36,267 nucleotides of DNA from Gnetum montanum. Its lineage: Eukaryota; Streptophyta; Gnetopsida; Gnetales; Gnetaceae. The notes beneath the pieces are model-generated. The model had not been told where the DNA came from. It saw nothing but the letters and a program-made list of their open reading frames with translations, and searched no databases. This document shows positions 10,406 to 19,796 of this stretch, in pieces (the stretch's first letter is position 1; every line of letters begins with the position of its first letter). The position numbers and the translations under genes are program-made. The stretch spans positions 381,137 through 417,403 of the forward strand of contig MNCI01024239.1 in the NCBI GenBank assembly GCA_015680685.1. Direction: 5' to 3'.

Positions 10406-11312
10406 TGATAAATCAAGTTTTTACATAGCTACAATATCGAACATCCAATATCATAGCTATGATATCAAATCCCCAATATCAAGGCACAAGCTACAATGTC
10501 AGATATCTGATATCGCTGACATGTGCAAGCTTATAAATATGGCACTTAGCTACACGATCAAACAACAATTTCATTCCAACTAGCAAAACTTTGTCAATTT
10601 GTTTTCTTGATTTTCATAACTTAGCGATAGAGTGTATGCCCATAGTGTGGTGTGAAGTGATTTTATGGAGTCTTTATTTGAGCATCTTGTACTTGGACAC
10701 AAGTGTGAACGGAAATAAAGATCAAGACTACTTTTCACCATTGGAACATCCACTTAGTTTTTATTGTTTACTTAGAATAATGTTTACTGTTGTCACTTAG
10801 TCTATGATTACTGTTTTTGTAGTTACTATCTACTTTCCCATGAACTTTACTTTTATTGTTGTCAAGCAGAATGGATACCAGTGATTCCGAGTGTAAAGTG
10901 TGATTGTTTGGTAACCCAATAGTATTATCACTTGGTTTGCCCAATAATGAGGTACTTGGTAATTCCAATAATGATTACATATGTCCAAGATGTGTGGGGA
11001 GAGTCACGAACAAATGTCCATCGCCTAGGCTAGATTAGATTCCCTTATTGCTTTAGTTAAACCTAGACTTAGAATTATGTTCACTCTTTGCAATGAATAC
11101 TAGGAGAATGACCCACACAACATCAATTATCATACACTTCACTGTGAGTTAAACCATACGCATCGATTTTTACTACTTCACGTGGGAAGACAATGATCAT
11201 GAACTCAAACCAATTACTAGCATAACATTACCTTGTCTACGGAATTTGGTCGGGCTACGCATGAACAATCGTATCTCGTATGGTTGGGTGTTGGATTATT
11301 CCACCACTCATC
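10406..11312 (+). mobile_element. 3' LTR of element A
   Basis: The LTR starts TGATAAATC after the polypurine tract and ends near CCACTCATCT, homologous to the CACTCATCA end of the other LTRs. Landmarks in order: GATATC-type palindromes (10421-10515), a TATAAATA box at 10532-10539, and an 8-bp inverted repeat TCTTTATT/AATAAAGA at 10671-10678 and 10714-10721. A block near 10910 (GGTAACCCAATAG) recurs in the LTR at 35440 and, in part, in that at 28189. The last base is T rather than A, presumably mutated. It points toward the KH gene in antisense to it. Confidence 0.85.
10532..10539 (+). promoter_or_regulatory. LTR TATA box (element A)
   Basis: TATAAATA lies just downstream of the GATATC palindromes and about 130 bp before the AATAAA inverted repeat. 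The same spacing holds in the minus-oriented LTRs (28939-28946, 19692-19699, 21566-21573). Confidence 0.7.
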
Positions 11313-11866
11313 TATTATTGAACATCTTAAATAACCTTTCTCATTTTTTTTGTCTTTTATTCAAAATATTTATACCTAAATGAGATAACTTTAATAAATT
11401 TTTGTTTATACAAGAAGTGCATTCTTTGGCCAATTGAGAGTTGACAGGTGTTCTTGCTTTTGATAATATTTGATAGAAATTAATAACAATTTTGGGTATT
11501 TCTTTTTTATTTGTTTGCAATTGTCCATAAGCATTTTCCTAATATGATTTGTATTATGCCTTACAAAAGCATAGACATGAAAAAAAATTTGAGATCTCAT
11601 TCCTCATGTTCAAGCTAATTAACCTTACCTCTTTGTGCCCAATACTACCTTTCTTTCTTTTGTATATTGTGTTATTCTTGGAACAATGTTCACTCCTTGA
11701 TTTGTTTATTGATGTGTACAACCCTATGTAGCTACATCCATTTGTATTTCTTCAATTTGATGAAGAAGTTCCTCTATCCTTTGTGCTTTCTTATTAGTTA
11801 TGAAAAAATGTTAGCAGTTGCATTTCATATCCATTTGTAAGAAACTTCACATACTTTTAAGGAGGT
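11313..11866. other. AT-rich flank without a gene
   Basis: The stretch between the element A LTR and the tRNA-like cluster is AT-rich with short open frames only. I see no conserved motif or RNA gene. Confidence 0.4.
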
Positions 11867-11938
11867 AGGTATTTAGTCTCGTGGTATGATTCTTGTTTAG
11901 GGTGCAAGATATCATGAGTTATTCTTGAAATAACCTTT
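11867..11938 (+). pseudogene. decayed tRNA-Pro-like sequence (AGG position)
   Basis: It follows the layout of plant tRNA-Pro: TTTAGTCTCGTGGTATGATT for the D-arm region (A box), TTAGGGT for the anticodon loop with AGG, then a degraded T-arm. Acceptor-stem pairing is poor and the T-loop is short, so it is not a working tRNA. The consensus is recalled, not aligned here. Confidence 0.6.
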
Positions 11939-11993
11939 TCATGTTATGACTCTAATTTTTTTCCAAAAATCTTTTTAATATGTTGTATAGTTA

Positions 11994-12250
11994 GGGCATA
12001 GTTAACTTCGTAAGGTAATATATTTTCAGAATTCTTGGGATGCTCCTTTCTTTCTGAGTTATAAATCAGTGCAATATATTTTCAAAGTTTTCCCATAGTT
12101 AGAAAATTAGATTAGACTTTCATACTGTGGCAATGTAACTTCAAAATTTTTTCAAAAATCATTTGTACATTTTACATAGCTAGGGTAATTGGCAAGGCTG
12201 TATGGTTTTAATGTCCGGCGTGAGAGTTCTTTAGGTTCAGTTTTCAAAAT
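11994..12250 (+). repeat. two weaker tRNA-Pro-like units
   Basis: 11994-12046 keeps GGGCAT at its start and a T-arm/acceptor-like end (ATTCTTGGGATGCTCC) but lacks the middle. 12182-12250 keeps TGTATGG, CCGG, GTGAGAG and GGTTCAG in tRNA-Pro order. Both follow an AT-rich lead such as TTCAAAAATC, suggesting that tRNA-like part and lead were amplified together. Confidence 0.4.
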
Positions 12251-12355
12251 TTTACTAAGTATGCTTAATTAGTTCTTAAACTTTTAAAGTAAAAACTAGG
12301 AGCAATGCAATTACATAATCAATTTCAAAGCTTTCACAGGTTTTTACATTGCCAG

Positions 12356-12428
12356 GACATTTTTTTTCCGGAGGCACGATTCTCTTTCCAGGTGCGAGAG
12401 GCCTTGAGTTTAGTTATTGGAATAACTC
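12356..12428 (+). pseudogene. decayed tRNA-Pro-like sequence
   Basis: GGCACGATTCTCTTTCCAGG followed by TGCGAGAGGCCTTGAGTTTA matches the anticodon arm, variable region and T-arm of tRNA-Pro in order. The D-arm is degraded and the acceptor end reads GGAATAACTC instead of GGAATGCCCC. It is preceded by the same kind of AT-rich lead as its neighbours. Confidence 0.55.
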
Positions 12429-12995
12429 TGAAACCAAAATGTGTTTTTCACTCTTCGTGCCTCCTAAAATAATACCAAATGTCATCTGTTCAGTTTGAAA
12501 TAATAGCTTAAAGATCTTAGCCAAATTTCTCTGACCAATTCTGACTCAAAATTTCAAAGTTTGGTGCAGGAATGCCCGTCAAAGTTCAAAATTTTGACTA
12601 TACGTCTCATGTCAACCATGGCTGAAAATTTGGGCCAATGTCAAATCTCTTATTCTGGACACACAATCTCAAATCTCTTACTATAGGAAAATAATTTCAA
12701 AAATGACTTCCTACCGTTATTTTTTTCTAGTTTACAGGTAATTGAAGTATATGAAGTGGTATTTGTTTCTTATTTTTTTCATTGAAATTTTTAGTTTCAT
12801 CATGTGCAACCTAATTTCAGCTCTGGGCAATCTTTTATAAATTTTCATGTACCAGCGGAAAATTTTCAGTTTGATCTTGGCAACCAAATTTTTTAGTTAT
12901 CATCCTATAACCTTGTATAATTTTTGGCTTAGCCACTGTAAATTAAAATCAGTTTCATTACAGGGAACCTGACTTCATTTATCTTAACATAAATA

Positions 12996-13067
12996 GAGCA
13001 TTTGGTCCAACGGTATGATTCTTGCTTCGGGTGCGAGAGGACACGAATTTGATTCTCGGAATGCCCC
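12996..13067 (+). pseudogene. tRNA-Pro(CGG)-like sequence, best copy
   Basis: This 72-base stretch matches the plant tRNA-Pro pattern nearly throughout: GAGCATTTGGTCCAACGG at the start, anticodon CGG at 13028-13030 within CTTCGGGTGCGAGAG, and GATTCTCGGAATGCCCC at the end. The anticodon stem still pairs, with one G-T wobble. Defects: an A-C mismatch at the second acceptor pair, a T-stem reading ACGAA against CTCGG (two mismatches), and TTTGATT in place of the invariant TTCGATT loop. The B box is therefore damaged and transcription by RNA polymerase III is doubtful. It is a pseudogene or a tRNA-derived repeat head. Confidence 0.75.
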
Positions 13068-13104
13068 TTAAATGTGCTTTGCCTTTTCAACCAATCAGCA
13101 AGAC

Positions 13105-13545
13105 ATAATTATAGTTTCTGTGTTGAATTTAACATCTAAATTCACAACAAAAAGACGTATGCTACGTTGATTAGCTACTGAAAGTTGCATTTGCTGTGTG
13201 GTTTTCTGTGAAATACATTTCTGTGGCTGAATTTTACATTATAGTTGCTATGTTGATTTTTACATCTACATTCACAGCAAAAAATTTGTGCTTACTGAAA
13301 CAATTCCATTTGCTAGTATGTTGATTTTAACAATGAAATTAAAAAGAAAAAAGAAATTGATGTGCCATGTTGATGATGTACTGATACAATTTCACTTGCT
13401 TTGTGTTTCTTCGTGGACTGATTTTTACATTTAAATTCACTAACACAAATGGTGGCAAGGTAATTTCAGACTTTCAATAACTCTTAAAGACGTTTTCATA
13501 GTTAGATTTGTTGCGGCTATTTTTACATCAAATTCACAGCCAAAT
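13105..13545 (+). repeat. diverged tandem repeat, about 130-bp unit
   Basis: The phrase GATTTTTACATCTACATTCACAGC recurs in variant form near 13115, 13250, 13420 and 13520, each time near a CATTTGCT or CACTTGCT motif. About four diverged copies are visible. There is no coding potential. Confidence 0.5.
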
Positions 13546-14248
13546 TGGCAACAAAGTAGTTTCAAATATATTTGCATGTTCTGGGATACAATACATTTTG
13601 ATATTCAAACGATCTAGCATCAGAAATGCACTTTGAAAACATTTTTTTGGTGAAGCTACACATATATGTTTAAACACCTGTAGAAGTTCACCCATGCAAG
13701 ATTACACGTAAGCAATTTTTTATAAAAAAAATGAAGAGAAGAATATGTTTAAAAGCCACATTTCTTATATGTTTAAAAGTCAAATTTCTTACATACAGAC
13801 AGCTAGAATCGAATGCTTTAGACTCCAGAGTGCAAAATGATGTTTCCCATCTGTAAATCTAAATACACACAACGGTCATGGTTGTCTAACGTCATGAGTT
13901 GCCAGTCCTGATTTCAAGGCTGGAAGCCAGTACGAAAGCCAATATACAACATAACAAGGCAAAAACACATGCCATGAACAAATGATAAATCAAATAAAGT
14001 GTTCTACATGTAGACATCAAAATGATGTGCAGAGTAAGATAATTTCCATGTCCTGCTTGCCCATCCACACTTCAAATCCCATACGCTTTCTGCCCATCAT
14101 AAGGAAATGGCTCCATCTTCTTCACCATAAGTAGACTATCATATTGGGGATGTAGCTCAGTAGAACAATTGGAATTATTTACCAGTCAAAAATCTGGCAT
14201 ATCCTGACAGTCCTGCAGCCTTCGCTCCACAACGCTTAAAAGAAGAAA
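13546..14248. other. 3' flank of the KH gene
   Basis: No protein or RNA gene was recognised. 14146-14160 reads GGGGATGTAGCTCAG, like the start of a plant tRNA-Ala with its A box, but no B box or acceptor 3' half follows. The 3' untranslated part of the KH gene probably lies in the right portion; I could not place its polyadenylation site. Confidence 0.35.
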
Positions 14249-14768
14249 TCATTGAGAAGTCAAAAGAGTTGGAAACATGCCCCACTGCAATGGCATATTC
14301 CAATGATCCATGCGAAAGTGATACGATAAATGGTACATGTTACCATACTGATATGAATTTAAAGATCTATGTAACTGCCATAAATGGATTGGAAGGGCAT
14401 TTCCTCTGTTCATTGATTTTTCACTTTCATACACTGTACCTTGATGTCCAGACAGCCCATCCACACTATTGGAAAATTGCAAATAAGTGAGTGGTGTTTG
14501 ATAAAAACCATGGAAATAATGTAGTGCAGCTGATTGATGATTCGATTTACCACCGCTAGATTGAGTACCAGTACTTAATTTGCTGGCACAGAATTGTTCA
14601 GAAAAAGGTTTAAATTCCATATGAGAAAGACCAGGAGTTTCAGATTTCACAACCCCGGTCGCAGATGACCTACTTTCTCCTCGGCCGTAAGAGTGAGCGT
14701 CATTCAAAGAGGTTACATCTTTACTTCCTTGGATGCTAACCCTGCATTTTCCGTTCCTGTATGTGGTA
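14249..14768 (-). CDS. C-terminal part of the KH gene (frame-displaced)
   Basis: An open stretch of about 170 codons sits directly downstream of the KH exon in another frame. It is open from just after a TGA near 14770, has no clear ATG, and is rich in Ser, Gly, His, Gln and Tyr, like the low-complexity C-terminal tails of SF1-type proteins. A third frame joins it to the KH exon: after the six-A run at 14887-14892 that frame stays open to a TAA near 14710. So either two small indels separate the parts or a spliced exon is involved; I found no splice pair in the right phase. No zinc knuckle or RRM is present here. Confidence 0.5.
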
Positions 14769-14819
14769 AGCCTTCAGCAAAATAACCCACTGTGAAATCT
14801 AATAACTGAGCATGCTGCT

Positions 14820-15719
14820 TCAAATCCACAACAGTTCTGTCTTCATTGTCTGTTTTGGACGCATATTCCGAAATCTGGGAGGAACATTTTTTATTCTGTG
14901 CTTGCTTTTCCCTGATCCATACAGCTTACAAACATTGTTTTCTTTCAATCTTCCCTTCAAAAGTGCTGGCTCTTTCAGTTGTACTTGCTTGAATTCCTTT
15001 TTGTATTCATCCACAGGTACAAGCAATTGCTCGACCATTTTGCAGGCCTTGTCCATAGAATCTTCATTCTCAGCCTGCACCAAGACATGTAAATCTTCAA
15101 GGTCTGATGCATTATGCTTTGGATAGAGCCTCTGCGTAGAACCTTTGCCTCTAATCAAAACATTTGCACCTGTTTCAGCTTCTATTATCCTCAAAGTGTT
15201 TTCACATGGCCCATTAATAAGCGACACAAAATTATAGCAGGGATATTGTTTAACCGGTATATAAAGTTTCCTTGAATACGTTGAAGGTTTGCTTTCTGAT
15301 GGCGGATTGAATGTGGGATTTCTCTTAATTAAATTTTCAATAGTATATTGCCTCTCTTGTATGAGGTTATCCAGAGCCATAGCCTCCTTTTGGTTTTGCG
15401 TGGGCCAATGTTTATCATAAATATGCTCACATGCAGGACATCCTTGGTTCTCTGTAGCCTCTAGTATCTTCACAATCTCATAAAGCCTTCTATTCAAGGC
15501 AGATGCTTCTGGATCACAATTTACTGATTTCCGATAATCCGGAAGCTTAATTTCTCCCAGCAATGAAGATTTAGCATCCTCCATTGACCATCTTGACTTC
15601 TTGTCACCATCATTTGCTAATTCAGACTTGTCTAGTTTGATATTCCCCATGCTTTGACACTTGCCTCTATAACTTCCACCACTAGTAACCCTGTCAATTT
15701 GGTCCTTAAATTCTTTCAT
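14820..15719 (-). CDS. SF1/BBP-like KH-domain RNA-binding protein, core exon
   Basis: The 299-residue frame has the N-terminal architecture of splicing factor 1 (branchpoint-binding protein), which recognises the intron branch site and binds U2AF65 in the nucleus. Residues 40-44 (KKSRW) match the U2AF-ligand motif. About 58-140 fit the SF1 helix-hairpin and linker (LPDYRKSVNCDPEASALNRR, then IKRNPTFNPP). About 150-235 form the STAR-type KH domain (RKLYIPVKQYPCYNF, RGKGS, DLEDLHVLVQAE). The GxxG loop, usually GPRG in this family, reads GPCE at 170-173. The frame stops at 14820-14822, before the zinc knuckles of full-length SF1. The ATG at 15719 follows an in-frame TGA about 30 bases upstream. 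It could be a working divergent paralogue or an early pseudogene. Confidence 0.85.
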   Translation of the reverse strand: MKEFKDQIDRVTSGGSYRGKCQSMGNIKLDKSELANDGDKKSRWSMEDAKSSLLGEIKLPDYRKSVNCDPEASALNRRLYEIVKILEATENQGCPACEHIYDKHWPTQNQKEAMALDNLIQERQYTIENLIKRNPTFNPPSESKPSTYSRKLYIPVKQYPCYNFVSLINGPCENTLRIIEAETGANVLIRGKGSTQRLYPKHNASDLEDLHVLVQAENEDSMDKACKMVEQLLVPVDEYKKEFKQVQLKEPALLKGRLKENNVCKLYGSGKSKHRIKNVPPRFRNMRPKQTMKTELLWI

Positions 15720-15841
15720 GGTCTCTCCTTCAAAAGCTTGAACATTTCATCATGTCTATGCATGTTTTCTAGCTTTGATACAGGTTCACCTTCAATATGC
15801 GTAAGACGTTGACGAGGGAAACTTTTTGATTTCTGGACCAT
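15716..15841 (-). CDS. 41-codon ORF overlapping the KH start by ATGA
   Basis: An ATG at 15841 opens 41 codons (starting MVQKSKSFPRQRL, ending LKERP) whose TGA overlaps the KH ATG as ATGA. A TAG lies just upstream of its start. It is either an upstream ORF with a termination-reinitiation arrangement, or the true N-terminus of the KH protein displaced by an indel. Its charged, helix-prone composition resembles protein rather than random leader, which slightly favours the second reading. Confidence 0.45.
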   Translation of the reverse strand: MVQKSKSFPRQRLTHIEGEPVSKLENMHRHDEMFKLLKERP

Positions 15842-18150
15842 ATCTTGCTATTTCACTGTAGGCCACCTATACTTGATCTTTAGAGATTGAATTCCACTAG
15901 CATTCACCTAGAAGCCATGGACAACAAAAATCAGTAACATTATGGAAGAAACCAGCACAAAAACAATATCCAGAAGTAAAATACAAGAAATTAATGCCTC
16001 TCAACCATATTGAATGAAGTGGACCATTGGAAGAAATGATGCCAGAGTTTCATGAAAGCCATTTTAAAATCCATTTATATATAAAGTCTAGAATAAGAAT
16101 AACCTCAAATACACAGAAATGACATCTTCTTTTATTGCATGTTTGAAAAGATAGTATTGAAACTCTAGATTTCCCGGTGTCAGTGCTGTTGCTAAAAAGA
16201 CAAAAATAACATTTGAATACCGATAACAATTTAGATGCAATGACAAATCGAACAATCACAACACAGAAAGTTGTACTTTTATTGAAATGTTACTCTAGAA
16301 TCCTGTGGCAATTAATGAAAATACAAACACGCTTGCTGACTCTTTCACTTGGGAATTCATAATTTCTATCATACAAAAGTGACATTGCGTGAGATGCTAG
16401 AGCAGAGAAAAATTAACCGGAAATCCCAAGATAATAAAATACCAAGCATAAAATTGAAGGAAACAAAATGAGAGATTCATTAACCCAAGTTACAGCCCTT
16501 TTAATGCATAAGAGCGAAATTAATAAGATCATTGAAAAATCCTGTATATTTCTTGCAAAAATCTTTTTGTTCAGACATTTTGTTATATAACACTTCATTC
16601 TACCAAAAAGTTTGAGAGTCCATTTTGTAATTATTTATAATTTTCCTTGTAATTTACCACCGAAATAGAAACAGTATTTCCAAATGGTATACCAATTCTC
16701 CAACAGAACAGGAAAACTAGGCAGTAAATTTAGAATATTGAAAATGAACATTCTGGTCAGACATGCTGGCTTGTAGAAAATTCGAACTGCAGCTGTAAAT
16801 TTCAAGTCCTAAACATCAACTAAAAGGCAAAGAAATACGAATTTCTAAAAATCCTTTAAACGACAAAGAAAATAAAGAAAATAATGCACGGTGCATTTCA
16901 TATTATCAGCCTACAAATGCTTACAGATAAATAACCCAATGCCAATTTCTAAGGGAATAGAAATTTTTTATTTTAATTACTGAAAACCGGAAAAATGAAA
17001 ATGATACTGCGACCCTAAAAGCCAATCTATCATGCAGAGAAAGTAAATAATGCTGTATTCCGAAAGCACAGAAAAAGTCATTTGATAATGGCAATGCAAG
17101 TGCAGAGAAAAATCAAAATGAAGCCATGTAACCCTAGGTACCATGTAAGGAAAAAGGCAAGGAATGTTTTGAATAACGGATCAACAGGTCAATACCTGAG
17201 TTGCAACATCTCATGCAAATTGACAAGCAAGCGTTCCCATTATGGTAAATACATTTTCGGAACAGCGAATATAGCACCAGGATTACTTGCAAAAATTATT
17301 ACATGTTCTGAAAAAACTAAACAAGTACCGGCCGACAATCTTCATCGATATTTTGTAACTTGTAATGTGGTATCTTCAATACACACAGGAAAAGGAACAA
17401 CGCTACGCAGATGAGGAGTGCTGAAAGCAACATGAAAACTTGCGCGAGAGAGAACTAATTTCTAGGTTTCTTAAAAATGAGGATGGAGTCGTAATGCCAG
17501 TGCTGGTAACTATCCTGAATGCAGATTGTGCATATTTAGGGTTGTACCATGACATAGTTGTTGTGAAAAACATTTCCATAAACACCAGCTAAGTTTTCTT
17601 GTAGCACTTGTTACGATAAAATGAATAATCAAGCAGAACTTCCCCAAAATCGTTCAAATAATTGGATTAAAATCGCTCAAATACTTCAGTTCTTAATCAA
17701 ATATACCTGCATCTGGACAGACAGATTTACGACAAAATGCTTGCCGAACAAGACGAATCTAAAAGCGTACCGGAAACGATCGGAATAAGATGATGCCAGA
17801 CCAGAACCGCCGCTGCAAATTTGGAACCTCCTCTTTCAATCGTCTCAAGTCAGACGTGCACTGCAATGGCGGAGCATAAATCGATGAATAATTTGCAAAT
17901 GACAAAGAAAACGCAAAACGAAAAGGAAATGCAAATGAAGCACAAATAATAAGAAAGAGGCGAACCGACCGAACTAACCAGAAATGGCATCCAAAAAAAA
18001 GTAGAATGCAGTGCCGACGAGACGGAAAGAGAATGCAGAGATATTCTAGCCTGATAGCTTAGTTGCTTGATCATAGCATTGCATTTGAAATTGCAATTGC
18101 GATTCTATTCTTGCTGCTCTTCTTATCTGCCTTCGCCTTTGCCTTTGCTA
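15842..18150 (-). other. probable 5' leader and intron of the KH gene
   Basis: No convincing coding exon was found. Possible splice sites on the minus strand are donors GCAG/GTATAT (exon end at 17707) or CTCAG/GTATT (exon end at 17196), and an acceptor TTCTAG/G (exon start at 15907) preceded by a T-rich tract. About 17740-18150 is richer in CpG than its surroundings, with purine-rich leader-like runs on the minus strand, so the transcription start probably lies near 18100. No clear TATA box was found. All of this is inferred from sequence appearance. Confidence 0.3.
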
Positions 18151-18942
18151 AAACGGATAGCGACTTTGCGAGGAAGTGATTATGATTCAAATACCTGGCG
18201 TAGCGGGGGGAACTTTGTAACATTCTTCGCTCAGTCGCTCTGATACTGTGAAAAACGTAAGCAGAGTTGAAATGTACCGTTGAAAGGTGTTTTTATTTTG
18301 AATGATGTGTAGCCGTTCAGCCTGGTCGGCATCCAAAGACGGTTTATTTTGTTTCATATGCGCGTATTATGCTTGGAACATGCCTCCGTTAACGTGGGGT
18401 ATGCTTGGAATATGCCTTGAAGTTATGAAGCGTTTGAGTCAACAAGCTGAGCTACAGGGGTATTGCGCTTGTTTCTTTGAGAATCCAAACGGTAAAGCCA
18501 AAGGATGTTTTATTAATTTATTGATAAGAGTGAGAAACATGGGTTGCTGGCAAGGTACTTCACTTGCAAACACACTAAGTGGATGCTAATTGGTTTGTTC
18601 TTGGCAGTTTGGTTGTTTTACAAATAATTTGAAAAATCTTGTTTAGGTCATGTTATTAAGATGCTATGGCCAAGAGTCCTGAGGTGAGGTGTTGTGATTA
18701 AAAGTGGTGAGATGCGTTAGACCAAGAGTTCTAGGTGCTATGACCAAGAGAGGTGAAAGAGTGTTCAGGCTTGGTAGTTATTTAGTGAAAATACAATTTT
18801 TGGGATGAGTAGTCGAGACCCTATTTTATTGGGACAAAATTAGGATGATGACAACCACGACAATGATAACTTTGGGATGAGTTCACATTATTTCATCTAA
18901 TAGTTCACTTATATACTTGACTTGTATTTATAAGAGGTCGTT
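18151..18942. other. intergenic stretch between KH gene and element B
   Basis: One open frame of 95 codons (18302-18586, +) has no recognisable motif. Variants of CTATGACCAAGAG recur near 18665, 18718 and 18750. This stretch would hold the upstream promoter region of the KH gene. Confidence 0.35.
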
Positions 18943-19786
18943 TGATGAGCAACAAGGTACCCCTACGCCCAACCATATAAATCACAAGCATTCATGCATG
19001 ATTGAGTCGAATTTCACAAACCTTAAGTTTCCACATACACTAGTTCCAAGACGTGAACTCTAATTGTGACAATCGTTGTCCTCCCAACTACACTTGTGGA
19101 GCTTAGTTGTATGGTTAAGTATAATTGAGGCACATGATTTTTATTATTTTATATTTTATTCATCTACGATTAACAACAAGCTAAACTCAATTTATGAACC
19201 ACTTTAAATAATCTAATGGCTAATTAATAACTAACTATTCCAACATAAGTATCCGATCCCGCTTTTCGTGCACATCCTAAACACATATAACACTATTGGA
19301 TTACCAAACATTAAGCATTGCTAGGATTACCAAGTGTCATACGCATGCTCAAAACAGTCATACTTATGTGCTTAATTAACTACTATTTAATCTAGCTAGC
19401 TTACTTTAGCTTAATTACTTTGTAGTATTAAATGAAATTGCACAAAACATTAAATGCATGAATAAATTATTTAAGCTAGCCAAGGTACTGCAAGGTTTGA
19501 TAAGAAAGCTCACCTTTATTACTACACTCTCTATCATGCTCAGGTACAACAGTGCCCGAATAAAGATTCGTACACTCAATGACTTTTGCTATGGACACTT
19601 TGGAAAATATTCTAACTCTAGAGAAAAGAAACTATAAAAGCTTTGCTATGCTATGACAAAAACTTATTGCAAACCATTTGCCCAAACATTATATTTATAG
19701 GCTAGCACACACCCTACGATATCAGATATCCAACATTGCTTCTTGGGCCCTGATATCGAAGCCAAGCCAAATACAGTTCATCATCA
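18943..19786 (-). mobile_element. 3' LTR of element B
   Basis: On the + strand it starts TGATGAGCAACAAGG and ends GTTCATCATCA. It aligns along its length with the LTR at 28189. Landmarks: a TATAAATA box on the minus strand at 19692-19699, GATATC-type palindromes at 19717-19758, and the inverted repeat CTTTATT/AATAAAG at 19514-19520 and 19559-19565. The sequence to its right matches the region before the 3' LTR of element A, which makes this the 3' rather than the 5' LTR. It lies in the same orientation as the KH gene, about 0.8 kb above that gene's probable start. Confidence 0.88.
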
Positions 19787-19796
19787 CTCCACAATT
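19787..19796 (-). other. polypurine tract of element B
   Basis: The minus strand reads AATTGTGGAG directly before TGATGATGAAC. It is short and interrupted by T, but in the expected place, with the ACTCGAGGACGAG motif shared with element A about 15-30 bases upstream. Confidence 0.55.

Larger units (their letters stand above)
3290..11312 (+). mobile_element. Ty3/gypsy element A (Athila/Tat-like), no 5' LTR
   Basis: The order gag end, protease, RT, RNase H, integrase, extra frame, polypurine tract, 3' LTR on the + strand identifies a gypsy element. FMDDFS in RT and phrases such as PEDQEKT resemble the Athila/Tat branch of plant non-chromovirus elements. The reading frame is frame 1 from about 3400 to 6340 and frame 2 from about 6345 to 10150, so only one clear frame change occurs in 6.7 kb, yet nonsense codons are very frequent. 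The 5' LTR, primer binding site and most of gag are missing where it meets the copia relic. Element B is a diverged relative. Confidence 0.9.

Noticed and set aside
14146-14160. tRNA-Ala gene
   Set aside because: Only the first 15 bases match; there is no anticodon arm, B box or acceptor 3' half.
17082-17414. 110-codon + strand open frame as a gene
   Set aside because: It is antisense to the probable KH leader or intron, has no motif, and has a composition expected of chance.
18302-18589. 95-codon + strand open frame as a gene
   Set aside because: No recognisable motif, no clear promoter, and it sits in the probable promoter region of the KH gene. A chance frame cannot be excluded.
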